Source: Lactonifactor longoviformis DSM 17459
Lineage (GTDB): Bacteria > Bacillota > Clostridia > Lachnospirales > Lachnospiraceae
Direction of reading: 5' to 3'
DNA length: 64,000 nucleotides
NCBI RefSeq assembly: GCF_900129135.1
Contig: NZ_FQVI01000023.1
Span: 1-64,000 of the forward strand
The translations under genes were made by a program, and so were the position numbers. This document shows, in pieces, positions 33,645 through 42,697 of this stretch (positions are counted from its first letter, which is position 1; each line of letters begins with the position of its first letter). The notes under the pieces were generated by a model. The model did not search any database. It worked only from the letters and a program-made list of their open reading frames with translations, and had not been told where the DNA came from.

Positions 33645-33660
33645 AAAGAGGAGGAGCTGT

Positions 33661-36579
33661 ATGGGAAAACTTTTTTTCAGGGATGCAGGGGGAAGAGAGT
33701 ATCAGGTACGTACCATGGAAATGCTGGTTCAGTTTCTGGACCGGGAAGGAGCAGAGACGGGAGAATATCTGACAACAGAATTTGCTCCATGGTATTCAAA
33801 ACTGACGCAGGCACAGCGGACCTGCAGGCTGAATCCGGACGGACAGGCAGGGGTGGAGGAGATTGTGGAGCGGCTCAGGTCTGAATATCCGGACAGAGAC
33901 GGGAACAGGACGATTCTGGAGCAGATTCTAACTGGGGAGAAAGCCAGGGAAGTGCTCCAAGAAGAGCCAGAGCGGCGAAAGGATCTGGAGCAGTGTGTAG
34001 AACAGCTTACGGCTTCCTTTGAGATCAGGGATGGCAGGGAAATCACTCTGGCGTGTACAAGAGAACAGTGGCTGGAGGCAATAAAAAGGGATACAAAGAG
34101 GGAACCGTGCTATATCATACTGCTGAATTGCGGCTATTCCTCTTATCCTTGGAGAGACTGGGAGACGTTATGTCACAAGGTAATTGTATTTGGGGGCAGT
34201 CCGGTACTCAGGCTGGAAGAGAGGATACAGGGCAGGAACTGGAGAGAGCGTGAGGTGGTATTGCTCGGGGATGCAGTGACAGATACCTCTCTGGTGTATG
34301 AAGAGATATACGACAGAAGGCTTGGGGTGCCTCTGCACAGGGTAAAAAAAGAAGGAAAATATGGCTATGTGGATCCATGGGGAATGGAAGTATGTGCCTG
34401 CCGGTATGACGGTGCAGACGCATTTACGGATGAATTGTCCTGTGTAAGGAAAGACAGTCTTTATGGACTGATCGACAGAAAAGGGGTAGAGATTGTCCCC
34501 TGCCAATACAATTGGATGGGGAATTTTCATGAAGGGTTCATTCATGTGAGGCGCAATGGGAAAAGCGGATATATCAACACGTCCGGGGAGGAGACGGTTT
34601 CCTGCAGATATGAAGAAGGGGGTGACTTTCACGAAGGTCTGGCCTGGATTGTTAAAAATGAACGTTGGGGGTATATTGACAAAAAGGGACAGGAAGTCAT
34701 CCCGCCGCGCTTTGTGTATGCAGGCAATTTCTGCGGAGAAAGAGCATGGGTAAGGGAAGAAGCCAGTGAAAGAATTTATAACCAGATTGATCCTGCGGGA
34801 AATACGTATCTGAGAGCAAAACAGATCGAGATTTATAGGGAAAAGGATGGATATGCCAGCTATGATGACGAGGGCATGTCTCTTGGCGTTACCTTTGGGG
34901 AACAGTGGCAGTATATGCATCATCCGGAAGAAGCGGGGAGCTTTGCTGTGTATGACAGCGGGTATCAGTGGAAAAACCAGGATGGAACGGCAGCCCAGGG
35001 AGCAGAACTTTGGGGGCCGGGGATATCGTGGGAGTATTCCGGCTTTTCTCTGGAAACAATGCCTGAGGGACCGGCAAAGGTTTATCCCGTGAAAGCAGGA
35101 GAGAAATGGGGGATTGCGGACCGGGGAGGGTGCATGAGAATCTGCCCGGTGTTTGATGAAGTATGGACAGACTGCCAAAATCAATGGATGGGGGAAAATC
35201 CCATCTTTGTACGCAGGGGAGATAAGATCGGATGGGTGGATCTCCACGGATATCTCACCGTTCCCTGTGAATATGAGTGCGCGTGCGATGAGAGTGAGGT
35301 ATTTCCTGTATGGTGGTTTGGCGGTATTCATAAGTTCTGCAGAGAAAGAACCGCTGGGTACCTGAATCGGTATGGGGAGGTGATACTCCCGTTTACGGAC
35401 GGCAGCTATCACTGGGATTCCGATCTCCAGGCAGTAAAAAAAGTGACAGCAGACAGAAGCGGGAGCAAACATACGGAATACTGGGGTATTCACGGAACAC
35501 GGCTGCAGGTATCGTGCTGCAGGGATGACGCAGATACTCCCGCCAGATTTTCGGAAGGCTATGCGGTTGTGCATCTGTATGAGAATGGCAGAAATCGTTC
35601 TATCCTTGTGGACAGAGAGAAGGGCGCAGGACGCTGTCTTTCTGCGTACTATCCTCATGTGGAAGACTTTTCTGAGGGAATGTGTGCGGTTCAAAATGAA
35701 AATGGCCTGTATGGGTATATTGACAGCTGCGGAAGAGAAAGAATCCCCTGCAGGTATGAAAAAGCAGAAGATTTTTCCGACGGGACGGCTCTGGTATGCA
35801 GAGACGGAGAACTCCTGTACCTGGACAAAACCGGAAAGGAGCTGCCGGGACTCGGAAACAGATGGCGGACAGCGAAAAGCTTCCGTGAGGGATTGGCGGC
35901 CGTGCAAAAAGAAGACGGCACGAAAGGCTATATTGATCACTGGGGAAATATGACCATCATTCTGCCTGAGAACACGGAAGAGTGGCAGAGCTTTCATGAG
36001 GGATTGGCAGCTGTAAAGGTGGAGGGCCGCTACGGCTATATCGATTCCAGGGGAAGGACAGCGATACCTTTTCATTACGGTGACAATGCTCTGGGGTTTT
36101 CCTATGGACTTGCGGCTGTGAAGGATACTGCTGGCAGGTGGGGGTATATTGATACACAGGGGAATGTAAAAATCCCCTTTCAGTATGATGAGGCATGGAC
36201 CTTTTTTGCAGGTTTGGGAAGGGTGCGGCGGGATTCCTCGTATTTTCCGGCCGTGAACAACCTTTTGAAGTCCCAGAGAGCAGAGGGAGGATATGGTGTT
36301 GTCAATACGGAAGGGACAGAGATACTTCCCTGCAGATATAAAAGGGTCCGGATATGCAAAGATGGTCTTGTGGGTGTAGCTGAGGAGACTGCCCGGGGAC
36401 TGGAAAAAGTGCTGGAGTATAAGTATTATAACAGAACCGGGACGCAGATAGAGCTTAGGTTTGCAGAGGAAGATCCCAACCGAAATGTTTTTTGGGAATT
36501 CTCAGAAGGACTTGCCCCGGCAAGGGGGGGATGGAGAGATAGCAAGAACCGGCAGTGGGGATTTTACATGGAAGACTAA
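33661..36579 (+). CDS. Large WG-repeat protein
   Basis: A 972-residue protein. After an N-terminal region of about 220 residues without repeats, the rest is built of at least a dozen WG (KWG) units of about 33-45 residues with the pattern GYIDxxGxxxIPCRYxxAxxFxxGLAAVxxx. Clear copies include KYGYVDPWGMEV, SLYGLIDRKGVEI, ERWGYIDKKGQEV, GLYGYIDSCGRER, GRYGYIDSRGRTA and GRWGYIDTQGNVK. WG repeats make beta-structures thought to bind proteins or polysaccharides. No signal peptide or membrane segment is seen, so it appears cytosolic. Repeats differ in sequence, which argues against recent duplication. It is the third gene of the operon. Confidence 0.85.
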   Translation: MGKLFFRDAGGREYQVRTMEMLVQFLDREGAETGEYLTTEFAPWYSKLTQAQRTCRLNPDGQAGVEEIVERLRSEYPDRDGNRTILEQILTGEKAREVLQEEPERRKDLEQCVEQLTASFEIRDGREITLACTREQWLEAIKRDTKREPCYIILLNCGYSSYPWRDWETLCHKVIVFGGSPVLRLEERIQGRNWREREVVLLGDAVTDTSLVYEEIYDRRLGVPLHRVKKEGKYGYVDPWGMEVCACRYDGADAFTDELSCVRKDSLYGLIDRKGVEIVPCQYNWMGNFHEGFIHVRRNGKSGYINTSGEETVSCRYEEGGDFHEGLAWIVKNERWGYIDKKGQEVIPPRFVYAGNFCGERAWVREEASERIYNQIDPAGNTYLRAKQIEIYREKDGYASYDDEGMSLGVTFGEQWQYMHHPEEAGSFAVYDSGYQWKNQDGTAAQGAELWGPGISWEYSGFSLETMPEGPAKVYPVKAGEKWGIADRGGCMRICPVFDEVWTDCQNQWMGENPIFVRRGDKIGWVDLHGYLTVPCEYECACDESEVFPVWWFGGIHKFCRERTAGYLNRYGEVILPFTDGSYHWDSDLQAVKKVTADRSGSKHTEYWGIHGTRLQVSCCRDDADTPARFSEGYAVVHLYENGRNRSILVDREKGAGRCLSAYYPHVEDFSEGMCAVQNENGLYGYIDSCGRERIPCRYEKAEDFSDGTALVCRDGELLYLDKTGKELPGLGNRWRTAKSFREGLAAVQKEDGTKGYIDHWGNMTIILPENTEEWQSFHEGLAAVKVEGRYGYIDSRGRTAIPFHYGDNALGFSYGLAAVKDTAGRWGYIDTQGNVKIPFQYDEAWTFFAGLGRVRRDSSYFPAVNNLLKSQRAEGGYGVVNTEGTEILPCRYKRVRICKDGLVGVAEETARGLEKVLEYKYYNRTGTQIELRFAEEDPNRNVFWEFSEGLAPARGGWRDSKNRQWGFYMED

Positions 36580-36598
36580 AGGAAAAGAAGGAAGCAAA

Positions 36599-37054
36599 AT
36601 GAAGAATTTATCAGTAAAAGATATTGCAGAACTTCTCGCACAGAATGAGGAGACGATCAGACGGAAGATCAGAGACGGAAAGATTCAGGCCATGAAATCT
36701 TACAACAGGCAGGGATATGAGATCCCTCCTCAGCAGTTTATACAGGATGGGCTGATTACAGAAGAAAGGCTGGAGGATTATCTGGGTCAAAAAGAGCAGG
36801 AGGGGCAGGAAGAAGATTCGGTTTCCTGGCTGGATATTGTCAAAGAGTATGAAGCCAGGGGGGAGACAGGCCAGCTGGAAACCGTGCTGAAGCTTACGCA
36901 GGCCATGGACCAGATCTACGATAAACGGATGGAAAGAAGTCTGTACAGTGCGTCTCTGATGCAGAAATACAAAAAAGCGGAGGAGGAGATACGTTTTCTG
37001 GATTCCCAGATAGAACAGATTAAATTGTATATTGAATTGATTAAAAAGAAATAG
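36599..37054 (+). CDS. Helix-turn-helix protein with C-terminal coiled coil
   Basis: A 151-residue protein. Residues about 1-40 (MKNLSVKDIAELLAQNEETIRRKIRDGKIQAMKSYNRQGYEIPPQQF) fit an excisionase/MerR-like DNA-binding winged helix, with the recognition helix around ETIRRKIRDGKI. Residues about 95-151 are charged heptads consistent with a coiled coil. AGAAGGAAG precedes the ATG at 36599. It could bind DNA as an operon regulator, or use the same fold as a protein-binding module in a complex with its neighbours. Confidence 0.72.
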   Translation: MKNLSVKDIAELLAQNEETIRRKIRDGKIQAMKSYNRQGYEIPPQQFIQDGLITEERLEDYLGQKEQEGQEEDSVSWLDIVKEYEARGETGQLETVLKLTQAMDQIYDKRMERSLYSASLMQKYKKAEEEIRFLDSQIEQIKLYIELIKKK

Positions 37055-37066
37055 AGGAGGAAGGGT

Positions 37067-38413
37067 ATGAGAGGATATAAACTGACGGAGCAAATGGTAA
37101 TCTCTGTAAAAGATGAGCTGCTGGAACTGGCTGAGCTTTATAAAAACAGCAGGGAAGAATCCGCAGAGGAATTCTGTGCCCGGATGCTGACAGAGGAATT
37201 CCATGACAGCAAAGCGGATGCCCTGGAATATATCAGCCAGCTGAAAGACGGAATACAGGAGCAGCACGACCTGTCACAGCGCTTTTCCGGAAATCCGGAT
37301 CTGGAAGCAGAGGCGAGGAAGTATATGGGGGAATTTTTCCGGGCCAATGAGATGGATAATCTGCAGCAATACCGTACTTTGTCGGTACTGCGGGCTCTGG
37401 GAATGCAGTATAAGCTCCAGGAGTCAGAGGAGGCCTTTTCCGGACAAAAAGACAGCGCGAAAGCCGTAGAACTGGCCCTGGAATGGGAGCTTGCCTCTGA
37501 GATGCAGATGGAGGATCCTAAGCGTACAGAGATCGAAGAATTGCTGGAGGAAGCATTAGATGCTGTGAAATACAGCGGGACTATATTTTTTGACAATGTA
37601 CTGCTGGAAGACTGGAAATCCCTGCTGAGTCGGGCCACAGGGAAGGAACTGGTATCTGTACTGGCGGATATGGAGGAGGAGCAGGAACTTCTGGAGGGGG
37701 TTGTCCTGTACAGAAAACTGAGAAGAGGAGAGATTTCTCCGGAGGAGACTTCTTTGGAACCGAAGAACCTGTCATATTATGCGAATCTGACCGGCAGGCA
37801 GACCGCGGCCGGAAGAGAACAGGCGGACGCTATGGAAGAGGCGCTCCGCACAGGCAACTTTGAAAAGGCAGTGAGCAAAATCGTTGATATCGGGTTTGCC
37901 CTTATTGTGGGCGCTGTTACGGCAGCCGCAGTTTTGGGGATACTGTTTGCTCTCTATGCAGCCGGTACTCTGCTGATAGGGGGAGCTGTTATGGCGGGCA
38001 ATGTATTGACCGGCCTTGGGCTTCCCGCACTTTTGGGAACCATTGTCCAGTTTACATTAATGGGGGTGATCAACTTTTTGGCGGTAATGGGATTTGTGGA
38101 GGTTTACAGTGAGGGAATACTGGAAGACACCGCAGATTCCTGGAAAGAGATATGGGAAGAGGTAGAGCGCCGGCTGCTGCCTCCTGTAAAACAAAAGATT
38201 ACATATTACGGAAGTCAGATATATATGCTTGTGACAGAAAGAATCCTCCCGGGAGTGTCAGAAAAATGGAAGATCTACAGGACAGGAGCTGCTTCTATCG
38301 TAGAGGACATAAGAGAAGGGCTGCTTATGCTTGTCAAATCCGGCAAAAGGTTTGCGGAGGACAAGATTCTGGAACCGGTGAAGGAAAAAGTGACGGTGAA
38401 GACTGGCCATTAA
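37067..38413 (+). CDS. Membrane protein of unknown function
   Basis: A 448-residue protein that I do not recognise. Residues 1-275 are soluble, helical and very acidic; residues about 277-355 hold two to three hydrophobic segments rich in Gly, Ala and Val (FALIVGAVTAAAVLGILFAL, then GTIVQFTLMGVINFLAVMGF); the last 90 residues are amphipathic helices ending basic. No enzymatic motif is visible. AGGAGG precedes the ATG. Lying between the coiled-coil DNA-binding protein and the AAA+ ATPase, it may anchor the complex to the membrane or act on the membrane; both are inference. Confidence 0.7.
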   Translation: MRGYKLTEQMVISVKDELLELAELYKNSREESAEEFCARMLTEEFHDSKADALEYISQLKDGIQEQHDLSQRFSGNPDLEAEARKYMGEFFRANEMDNLQQYRTLSVLRALGMQYKLQESEEAFSGQKDSAKAVELALEWELASEMQMEDPKRTEIEELLEEALDAVKYSGTIFFDNVLLEDWKSLLSRATGKELVSVLADMEEEQELLEGVVLYRKLRRGEISPEETSLEPKNLSYYANLTGRQTAAGREQADAMEEALRTGNFEKAVSKIVDIGFALIVGAVTAAAVLGILFALYAAGTLLIGGAVMAGNVLTGLGLPALLGTIVQFTLMGVINFLAVMGFVEVYSEGILEDTADSWKEIWEEVERRLLPPVKQKITYYGSQIYMLVTERILPGVSEKWKIYRTGAASIVEDIREGLLMLVKSGKRFAEDKILEPVKEKVTVKTGH

Positions 38414-38427
38414 CGGGAGGGAGCAGC

Positions 38428-40311
38428 ATGAAGAGCCTTGCAGATTTGGCCATGCGCGTAATGGATCTTTATGAAAGCGGAGTGGCAGCTTTTTTATTTC
38501 CAACAAATTATGGGGAGGATTTGAACCGTCTCACAGACTGCATTAGCTGTGAGATGGGATACCTGCCAAAGAACAATATCTGGGAGATTGGCAGGATAAG
38601 AAACCGGGAAGGAGGATATGCAGATGATATATACCGCTATATGGGAGGGGCAGCTCCCCTGGAGTATCCGGCGGGAAGAGTTTGCGCCTATACCTCTGTG
38701 GACCTTCTCAGAAAAACCTGTGCTTCCTCTCCGGATTATATTGCCCAGGCCCTGGAAGCCTTTTTTGCGGTGGAGGATGAAGAACATTCGATCCTAATAG
38801 TGCGCAATGCGGAAGAATATATAAAAAGAGGAAGCAGCTTTGCAAGGGCCCTGGAGAAGATACTGTGCAGCTCTGCGGGGAAACAGAAAAATAAAAAGAT
38901 GTTGTTTCTGGCCTCCGGCAGTGCAATACAACTTCCCCCTATGCTGGAACCATATATCTATGTAGAGGAGATCCCAGGTTTAACGGAAGCTGAGATAGGG
39001 AATATTATATGGGAAATTCTGGGTGATAAAACGGCAGGGGATGATAAACTTTATAAAAAAATGATTCAGTACTTTAAAGGATTTCGAACCAGTGAAATCA
39101 AGAGAATATTGCAGTATGCACTGCTGCAGCCAGATGCCTTCGGCGCCTCAGGAAAAGCGCTCTTTAGAATCATCAATGAGGAGAAAAAACAACTGCTGAT
39201 TAAAAGCAATTCTCTTCTTGAGTGGGCGGAGGAGAGAGAAGAGCAGGTTGGAGGCCTGGAGGCCATTAAAAAGTGGCTGTCCAGGAAAGCCGCCATCTAT
39301 CAGAATTTTGACATTATGATAGAGGATCAGGCAGAACTGCCAAAAGGTGTTTTGATAGCGGGAATACCCGGAACGGGAAAATCTCTTCTTGCCAGGGTGA
39401 CACAGCAAATTTTTGGAATCCCGCTTCTCAAAATGAGTATGGGACGCCTTTTGGGCTCTTATCTGGGAGAGAGTGAGGCGAACCTGGAACGGGCGCTGAG
39501 GCTTCTGAAAGAGATGGCTCCCTGCGTACTGTGGATTGATGAGCTGGAAAAGGCTTTTGCAGGCACTGGCAGCCAGGAAGGACATGAGGTAACACTAAGA
39601 CTCTTTGGCATTTTTTTGTCCTGGATGCAGGAAAAAGACTTTCCATGTTTTATAGTTGCCACGGCAAATCAGCTTACAGGTCTGCGTCCGGAATTTTTCC
39701 GAAAAGGACGTTTTGATGAAAAGTTTTATACGTTTATGCCGTCTCAGAGGGAGTGTCTGGATATTTTTCGTGTATGTCTGAAACGGAGAACCAAGAATCT
39801 TGAGGAGGATTTCAGCGCTGTGTCAGAGGATGAACTGAAGAAACTGCTGCTGCCGGTTTTGTTATACGCCGCGGAGAGAAAGAAGTTTATGACAGGCGCG
39901 GAGATACAGGCGCTGGTTACTGCTGCTTTTGAGAGTCTGATTCTTGAATATCTGGAGGAGGAGGCTTCGCTGATACGGCAGAATGGGAGGAAAAAGGTGT
40001 CTGTCAGGTTCCCTCTGACAAGAGTGGCGGAAAGCCTGAGAGAATCGCTGGATGAGACGCGAATGAATGCAGAGAGCAAATTGTACGAGATTTCAGGGAT
40101 CTGGCTGGAAATGAGAAAATACGATTTTCTCCCGGCTGCCGGGGAAAAAGCAGAAATCTTGCCCTTTGACAGCCTGGGAGAGGATGGAAGGTTTCGCCCG
40201 CTTACCCCTCTGGAAGAGATCTATGATCAAAGGCTTAGAGAGGAGGTTATCAAGGGCGTAGAGTATCTTATTGCACAGGAAAAGAAAAACAACAGCAATC
40301 TGCCTCTATAG
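38428..40311 (+). CDS. AAA+ ATPase, Ycf46/FtsH-like module
   Basis: A 627-residue protein with a single complete AAA+ module in residues about 280-470. Walker A is GIPGTGKS (312-319), Walker B ends WIDELEK with D371 and E372, sensor 1 is ATAN, and the arginine-finger segment is FFRKGRFDEKF. The closest pattern I know is the Ycf46-type group, which also has an inactive-looking P-loop-like domain in the first 270 residues, as here. No protease domain is present. GGGAGGGAG precedes the ATG. Last gene of the operon; its stop overlaps the convergent small gene by six bases. It likely remodels a partner protein encoded in the same operon. Confidence 0.85.
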   Translation: MKSLADLAMRVMDLYESGVAAFLFPTNYGEDLNRLTDCISCEMGYLPKNNIWEIGRIRNREGGYADDIYRYMGGAAPLEYPAGRVCAYTSVDLLRKTCASSPDYIAQALEAFFAVEDEEHSILIVRNAEEYIKRGSSFARALEKILCSSAGKQKNKKMLFLASGSAIQLPPMLEPYIYVEEIPGLTEAEIGNIIWEILGDKTAGDDKLYKKMIQYFKGFRTSEIKRILQYALLQPDAFGASGKALFRIINEEKKQLLIKSNSLLEWAEEREEQVGGLEAIKKWLSRKAAIYQNFDIMIEDQAELPKGVLIAGIPGTGKSLLARVTQQIFGIPLLKMSMGRLLGSYLGESEANLERALRLLKEMAPCVLWIDELEKAFAGTGSQEGHEVTLRLFGIFLSWMQEKDFPCFIVATANQLTGLRPEFFRKGRFDEKFYTFMPSQRECLDIFRVCLKRRTKNLEEDFSAVSEDELKKLLLPVLLYAAERKKFMTGAEIQALVTAAFESLILEYLEEEASLIRQNGRKKVSVRFPLTRVAESLRESLDETRMNAESKLYEISGIWLEMRKYDFLPAAGEKAEILPFDSLGEDGRFRPLTPLEEIYDQRLREEVIKGVEYLIAQEKKNNSNLPL

Positions 40312-40524
40312 TTCTGTGAATTGATACCGTTTGCGGATGCCTGCATGCATAATATCATATACAATATCACCCTCAGGAGTGGTAGTACAGGTGCATGCGG
40401 CATTTTGCGGAATAAACTGACGCATATATTCATCCAAATTGTCAGTTTCAATCTCCTTCAGACTGGTGGTGGGTTTGAGGGAACAGGTGTCATAATATTC
40501 GCATAATAACTCGTACTCTTTCAT
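40306..40524 (-). CDS. Small protein of unknown function, paralogue of the protein at 2386-2616
   Basis: A 72-residue acidic protein. It shares with the product of 2386-2616 the MKEYE start, a DNLDEYM segment and the GDIVYDIM-x5-RKRYQFTEL end, so a constrained C-terminal half is clear. It has three cysteines, including CTC near the middle, that the other copy lacks. AAAGGAG precedes the ATG at 40524. It is convergent with the AAA+ gene and overlaps it by six bases. Function unknown. Confidence 0.78.
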   Translation of the reverse strand: MKEYELLCEYYDTCSLKPTTSLKEIETDNLDEYMRQFIPQNAACTCTTTPEGDIVYDIMHAGIRKRYQFTEL

Positions 40525-40609
40525 AAAAACTCCTTTCTCTGCCGGTTAAAAGGCTGTGTGGTATAGGCTGATTATAGCATTTTTTACTATGGGATTGCCA
40601 GAGAAAGTT

Positions 40610-41272
40610 TTAGCCCATTTTTTGCTCTGTACCTGCAAAAGGGATCAGAAACTCAGGGATTCCTGCTGCGTAAGGAGCGATATCATACTGCTGATAATAG
40701 ACTACAGCTCCTGCCGGTCTGAGATAAAAGTTTTCCGGCCGGAAGTTTTTCCGGATCAGTTCCCCATAGTCGTCAAAATAGGTGGAAGGGCTGAGGGCCA
40801 GGCGTTCTGCTGTCTGCTGTGTTACAGAATCCAGAAGATCCTCAGGTATGGAAAAAGAGTCCGGATAAAAATCTTTTAACTGCAGCTGCCCTCCGGTGAA
40901 AAAGTTCCACGTGTGGGAGATACGCAGGGTGGTTCCGTGAGCACCGCCCAGATAGGTGTACTGTTCCAGATAAAGGCTGGTGATGCAGCAGGAATTAAAT
41001 GTGACATGGTAATCTGAGAAAAACTGATAGCTGTTAAAAGGCGGCTGATTGTCCGGCAGGTACCGTGCATAATCCACGGCCTGAGAATAAAGAACTGTTC
41101 TGCAGTACGCCTCCTGTTCCTTGGCAGCAGAAGCATAATAATTGTTTATACTCTGCGCGGAGGAGAAACTGCATGTGGATGTAAAAGAGGGATATTGAAT
41201 TCGGTAAACAAGGACAGGGATATTTTTATAATACATAGTATCTTCAAGGATATTTCGGGAAATGGTTTGCAT
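40610..41272 (-). CDS. DUF3298/DUF4163-type protein without signal peptide
   Basis: A 220-residue protein. The segment YTYLGGAHGTTLRISHTWNFFTGGQLQLKDFYPD (about residues 102-136) and the end VVYYQQYDIAPYAAGIPEFLIPF are the signature of the DUF4163/DUF3298 pair seen in anti-sigma factor RsiV and in the deacetylase PdaC, where it binds peptidoglycan-type ligands. Those relatives are exported, but no signal peptide or membrane segment is visible here. The ATG at 41272 has GAGG upstream; an ATG at 41236 is possible. It is monocistronic. Confidence 0.8.
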   Translation of the reverse strand: MQTISRNILEDTMYYKNIPVLVYRIQYPSFTSTCSFSSAQSINNYYASAAKEQEAYCRTVLYSQAVDYARYLPDNQPPFNSYQFFSDYHVTFNSCCITSLYLEQYTYLGGAHGTTLRISHTWNFFTGGQLQLKDFYPDSFSIPEDLLDSVTQQTAERLALSPSTYFDDYGELIRKNFRPENFYLRPAGAVVYYQQYDIAPYAAGIPEFLIPFAGTEQKMG

Positions 41273-41387
41273 AAAGGCCTCGGAAGAAGAAGTTACTTAA
41301 TGATATTCCCCGGAGTTAGGGATTATGAACCGGAGAGAAAAATATTGCCGGAACAAAAAGAACAGAAAACATAAGATAAAAATTGCA

Positions 41388-41416
41388 TTGACACAGCCCG
41401 CAAGATGAAGTATACT
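41388..41416 (+). promoter_or_regulatory. Promoter of a short transcript
   Basis: A perfect TTGACA (41388-41393), 17-base spacer and TATACT (41411-41416). Its transcript would reach a strong terminator after about 70 bases, well before the next gene. Confidence 0.65.
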
Positions 41417-41422
41417 TGACAA

Positions 41423-41491
41423 AGATAGTAGAGATACTCCACTCGCTATTTTCCAAGTTTGAGCACCCTGTTTCCCCAGGGTGCTTTTTTT
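41423..41491 (+). ncRNA. Candidate small RNA ending in an intrinsic terminator
   Basis: A promoter at 41388-41416 is followed by about 40 bases without a reading frame and then a perfect terminator: AGCACCCTG (41462-41470) with CAGGGTGCT (41477-41485) and seven T's. The unit is isolated from the gene at 41630, which has its own extended -10 promoter (TGCTATAAT, 41579-41587). It may be an independent small RNA or an attenuated leader. No known family is recognised. Confidence 0.55.
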
Positions 41492-41629
41492 CCGCTGTGA
41501 AAAGAAGCTTGTACCTCCATAAACCAACCATGTGCCCTTGGAGAAAATCAGAAAAGTAATGTCTTGGAGGTATATCCATGCTATAATTATTAGAAATAAA
41601 ATTAAATTGAAAACTTGGAGGGACGATAC

Positions 41630-42283
41630 ATGGACAGAAAATCGATTGCACAGGAATATTATACTTTAACGGTTGATGAGAATGGGAATATGCCGTCAAT
41701 GCACAAAGAGGAATCATATGCGGGTCTTGTGGCGGCAGGTTTTATGGATTTTTTAGTAAATAATGTAATAACAGCGGATAAGAATAAGATTTCCGTAATC
41801 AAAGAGAACCCCGGAGAACTTGCACACCTTGCATTACTGTACGCGTATCTCAATGAAAAGCCCCGTTCCATAGATAAGTTGATGAGTGATTATTACACAG
41901 GCAGCAGAATCAAACAGCTCACAGCCCAGATAGGGGAATCACTGAAAGAGGAGGGCAAAGCGGCAAAAGGGACGGGCGGTTTGTTCGGCCCTAAAACGAC
42001 ATATATTCCTGAAAAAAACTATAAGGATGAACTCATAGGGATGATAAAGTCAGCAATTACAACGGGCGGAGAAATTACTTCTCATGATATAGCACTAATC
42101 TATATTTTGAAGGAGACGAAAAACTTAAATCAATATTTTTCTAAACATGAAAGCAGCGAGTTGAAAGCCAAACTAAAAGAATTGAAAAATAATCCACAAA
42201 ACAAACAGCTGGCAGACATGATTAATTATGTCAGTGACACGATAACTGTTATAATGGCCTGTGTTTTGTTGTATTCTATGTAA
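41630..42283 (+). CDS. GPP34 (GOLPH3)-family protein
   Basis: A 217-residue helical protein with the bacterial GPP34 pattern: an N-terminal YYTLTVDENGNMP, a LAHLALLYAYLNEKPRSIDKLMSDYY region and a C-terminal hydrophobic helix (ITVIMACVLLYSM). The eukaryotic members bind phosphoinositides at the Golgi; bacterial roles are not established. The start is the ATG at 41630 with GGAGGG upstream; a TTG at 41615 lies in front of that signal. Its codon use and base composition are more AT-rich than its surroundings, hinting at recent acquisition, together with the next gene. Confidence 0.7.
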   Translation: MDRKSIAQEYYTLTVDENGNMPSMHKEESYAGLVAAGFMDFLVNNVITADKNKISVIKENPGELAHLALLYAYLNEKPRSIDKLMSDYYTGSRIKQLTAQIGESLKEEGKAAKGTGGLFGPKTTYIPEKNYKDELIGMIKSAITTGGEITSHDIALIYILKETKNLNQYFSKHESSELKAKLKELKNNPQNKQLADMINYVSDTITVIMACVLLYSM

Positions 42284-42286
42284 ACT

Positions 42287-42697
42287 ATGAAAATGCCAAA
42301 AGAAAATATAGATACGATAATGTTTGCTCCATGCGGAATGAATTGCAAGGTATGTTATAAGCATTGTTACCATAAAACCCCCTGTGCCGGCTGTCTGAAC
42401 AGCAATACGGGAAAGCCGGAACACTGCCGTAAATGTAAGATAAAAGATTGTATTAACTCCAAAGGCTTGATCTACTGCTTTGAATGCACCGAGTATCCTT
42501 GTACACCCATAAGAAATCTGGAAAAAAGCTATAACAAAAGGTATCAGGCAAGCCTTATGGAAAATAGTGAATTTGTTCGGAACTGTGGTTTGGAAATGTT
42601 TATGGAAAGGCAGAAAGAGAAATATACCTGCTTAAAGTGCGGCGGTATAATTTCCATTCATGATAGGGAATGCAGTGAATGTCAAGAAAAGATGTGA
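42287..42697 (+). CDS. DUF3795-type cysteine-rich protein
   Basis: A 136-residue protein with about 17 cysteines. The N-terminal FAPCGMNCKVCYKHCY, then CAGCLNS, HCRKCKIKDC and YCFECTEYPC, matches the DUF3795 pattern of presumed zinc-binding proteins. The C-terminus adds a zinc-ribbon-like pair, CLKCGG and CSEC. It starts three bases after the GPP34-like gene without a clear ribosome binding site, so translation is probably coupled. An in-frame ATG at 42293 is possible. Function unknown. Confidence 0.72.
   Translation: MKMPKENIDTIMFAPCGMNCKVCYKHCYHKTPCAGCLNSNTGKPEHCRKCKIKDCINSKGLIYCFECTEYPCTPIRNLEKSYNKRYQASLMENSEFVRNCGLEMFMERQKEKYTCLKCGGIISIHDRECSECQEKM

Noticed and set aside
34168-36075. 635-codon open frame on the minus strand
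   Set aside because: It lies wholly opposite the WG-repeat gene, has no ribosome binding site and a low-complexity, cysteine- and histidine-rich translation typical of an antisense shadow.
33661-36579. WG repeats as a CRISPR or DNA satellite array
   Set aside because: The repetition is at protein level only; the DNA of the units differs, and no spaced identical repeats are present anywhere in the window.
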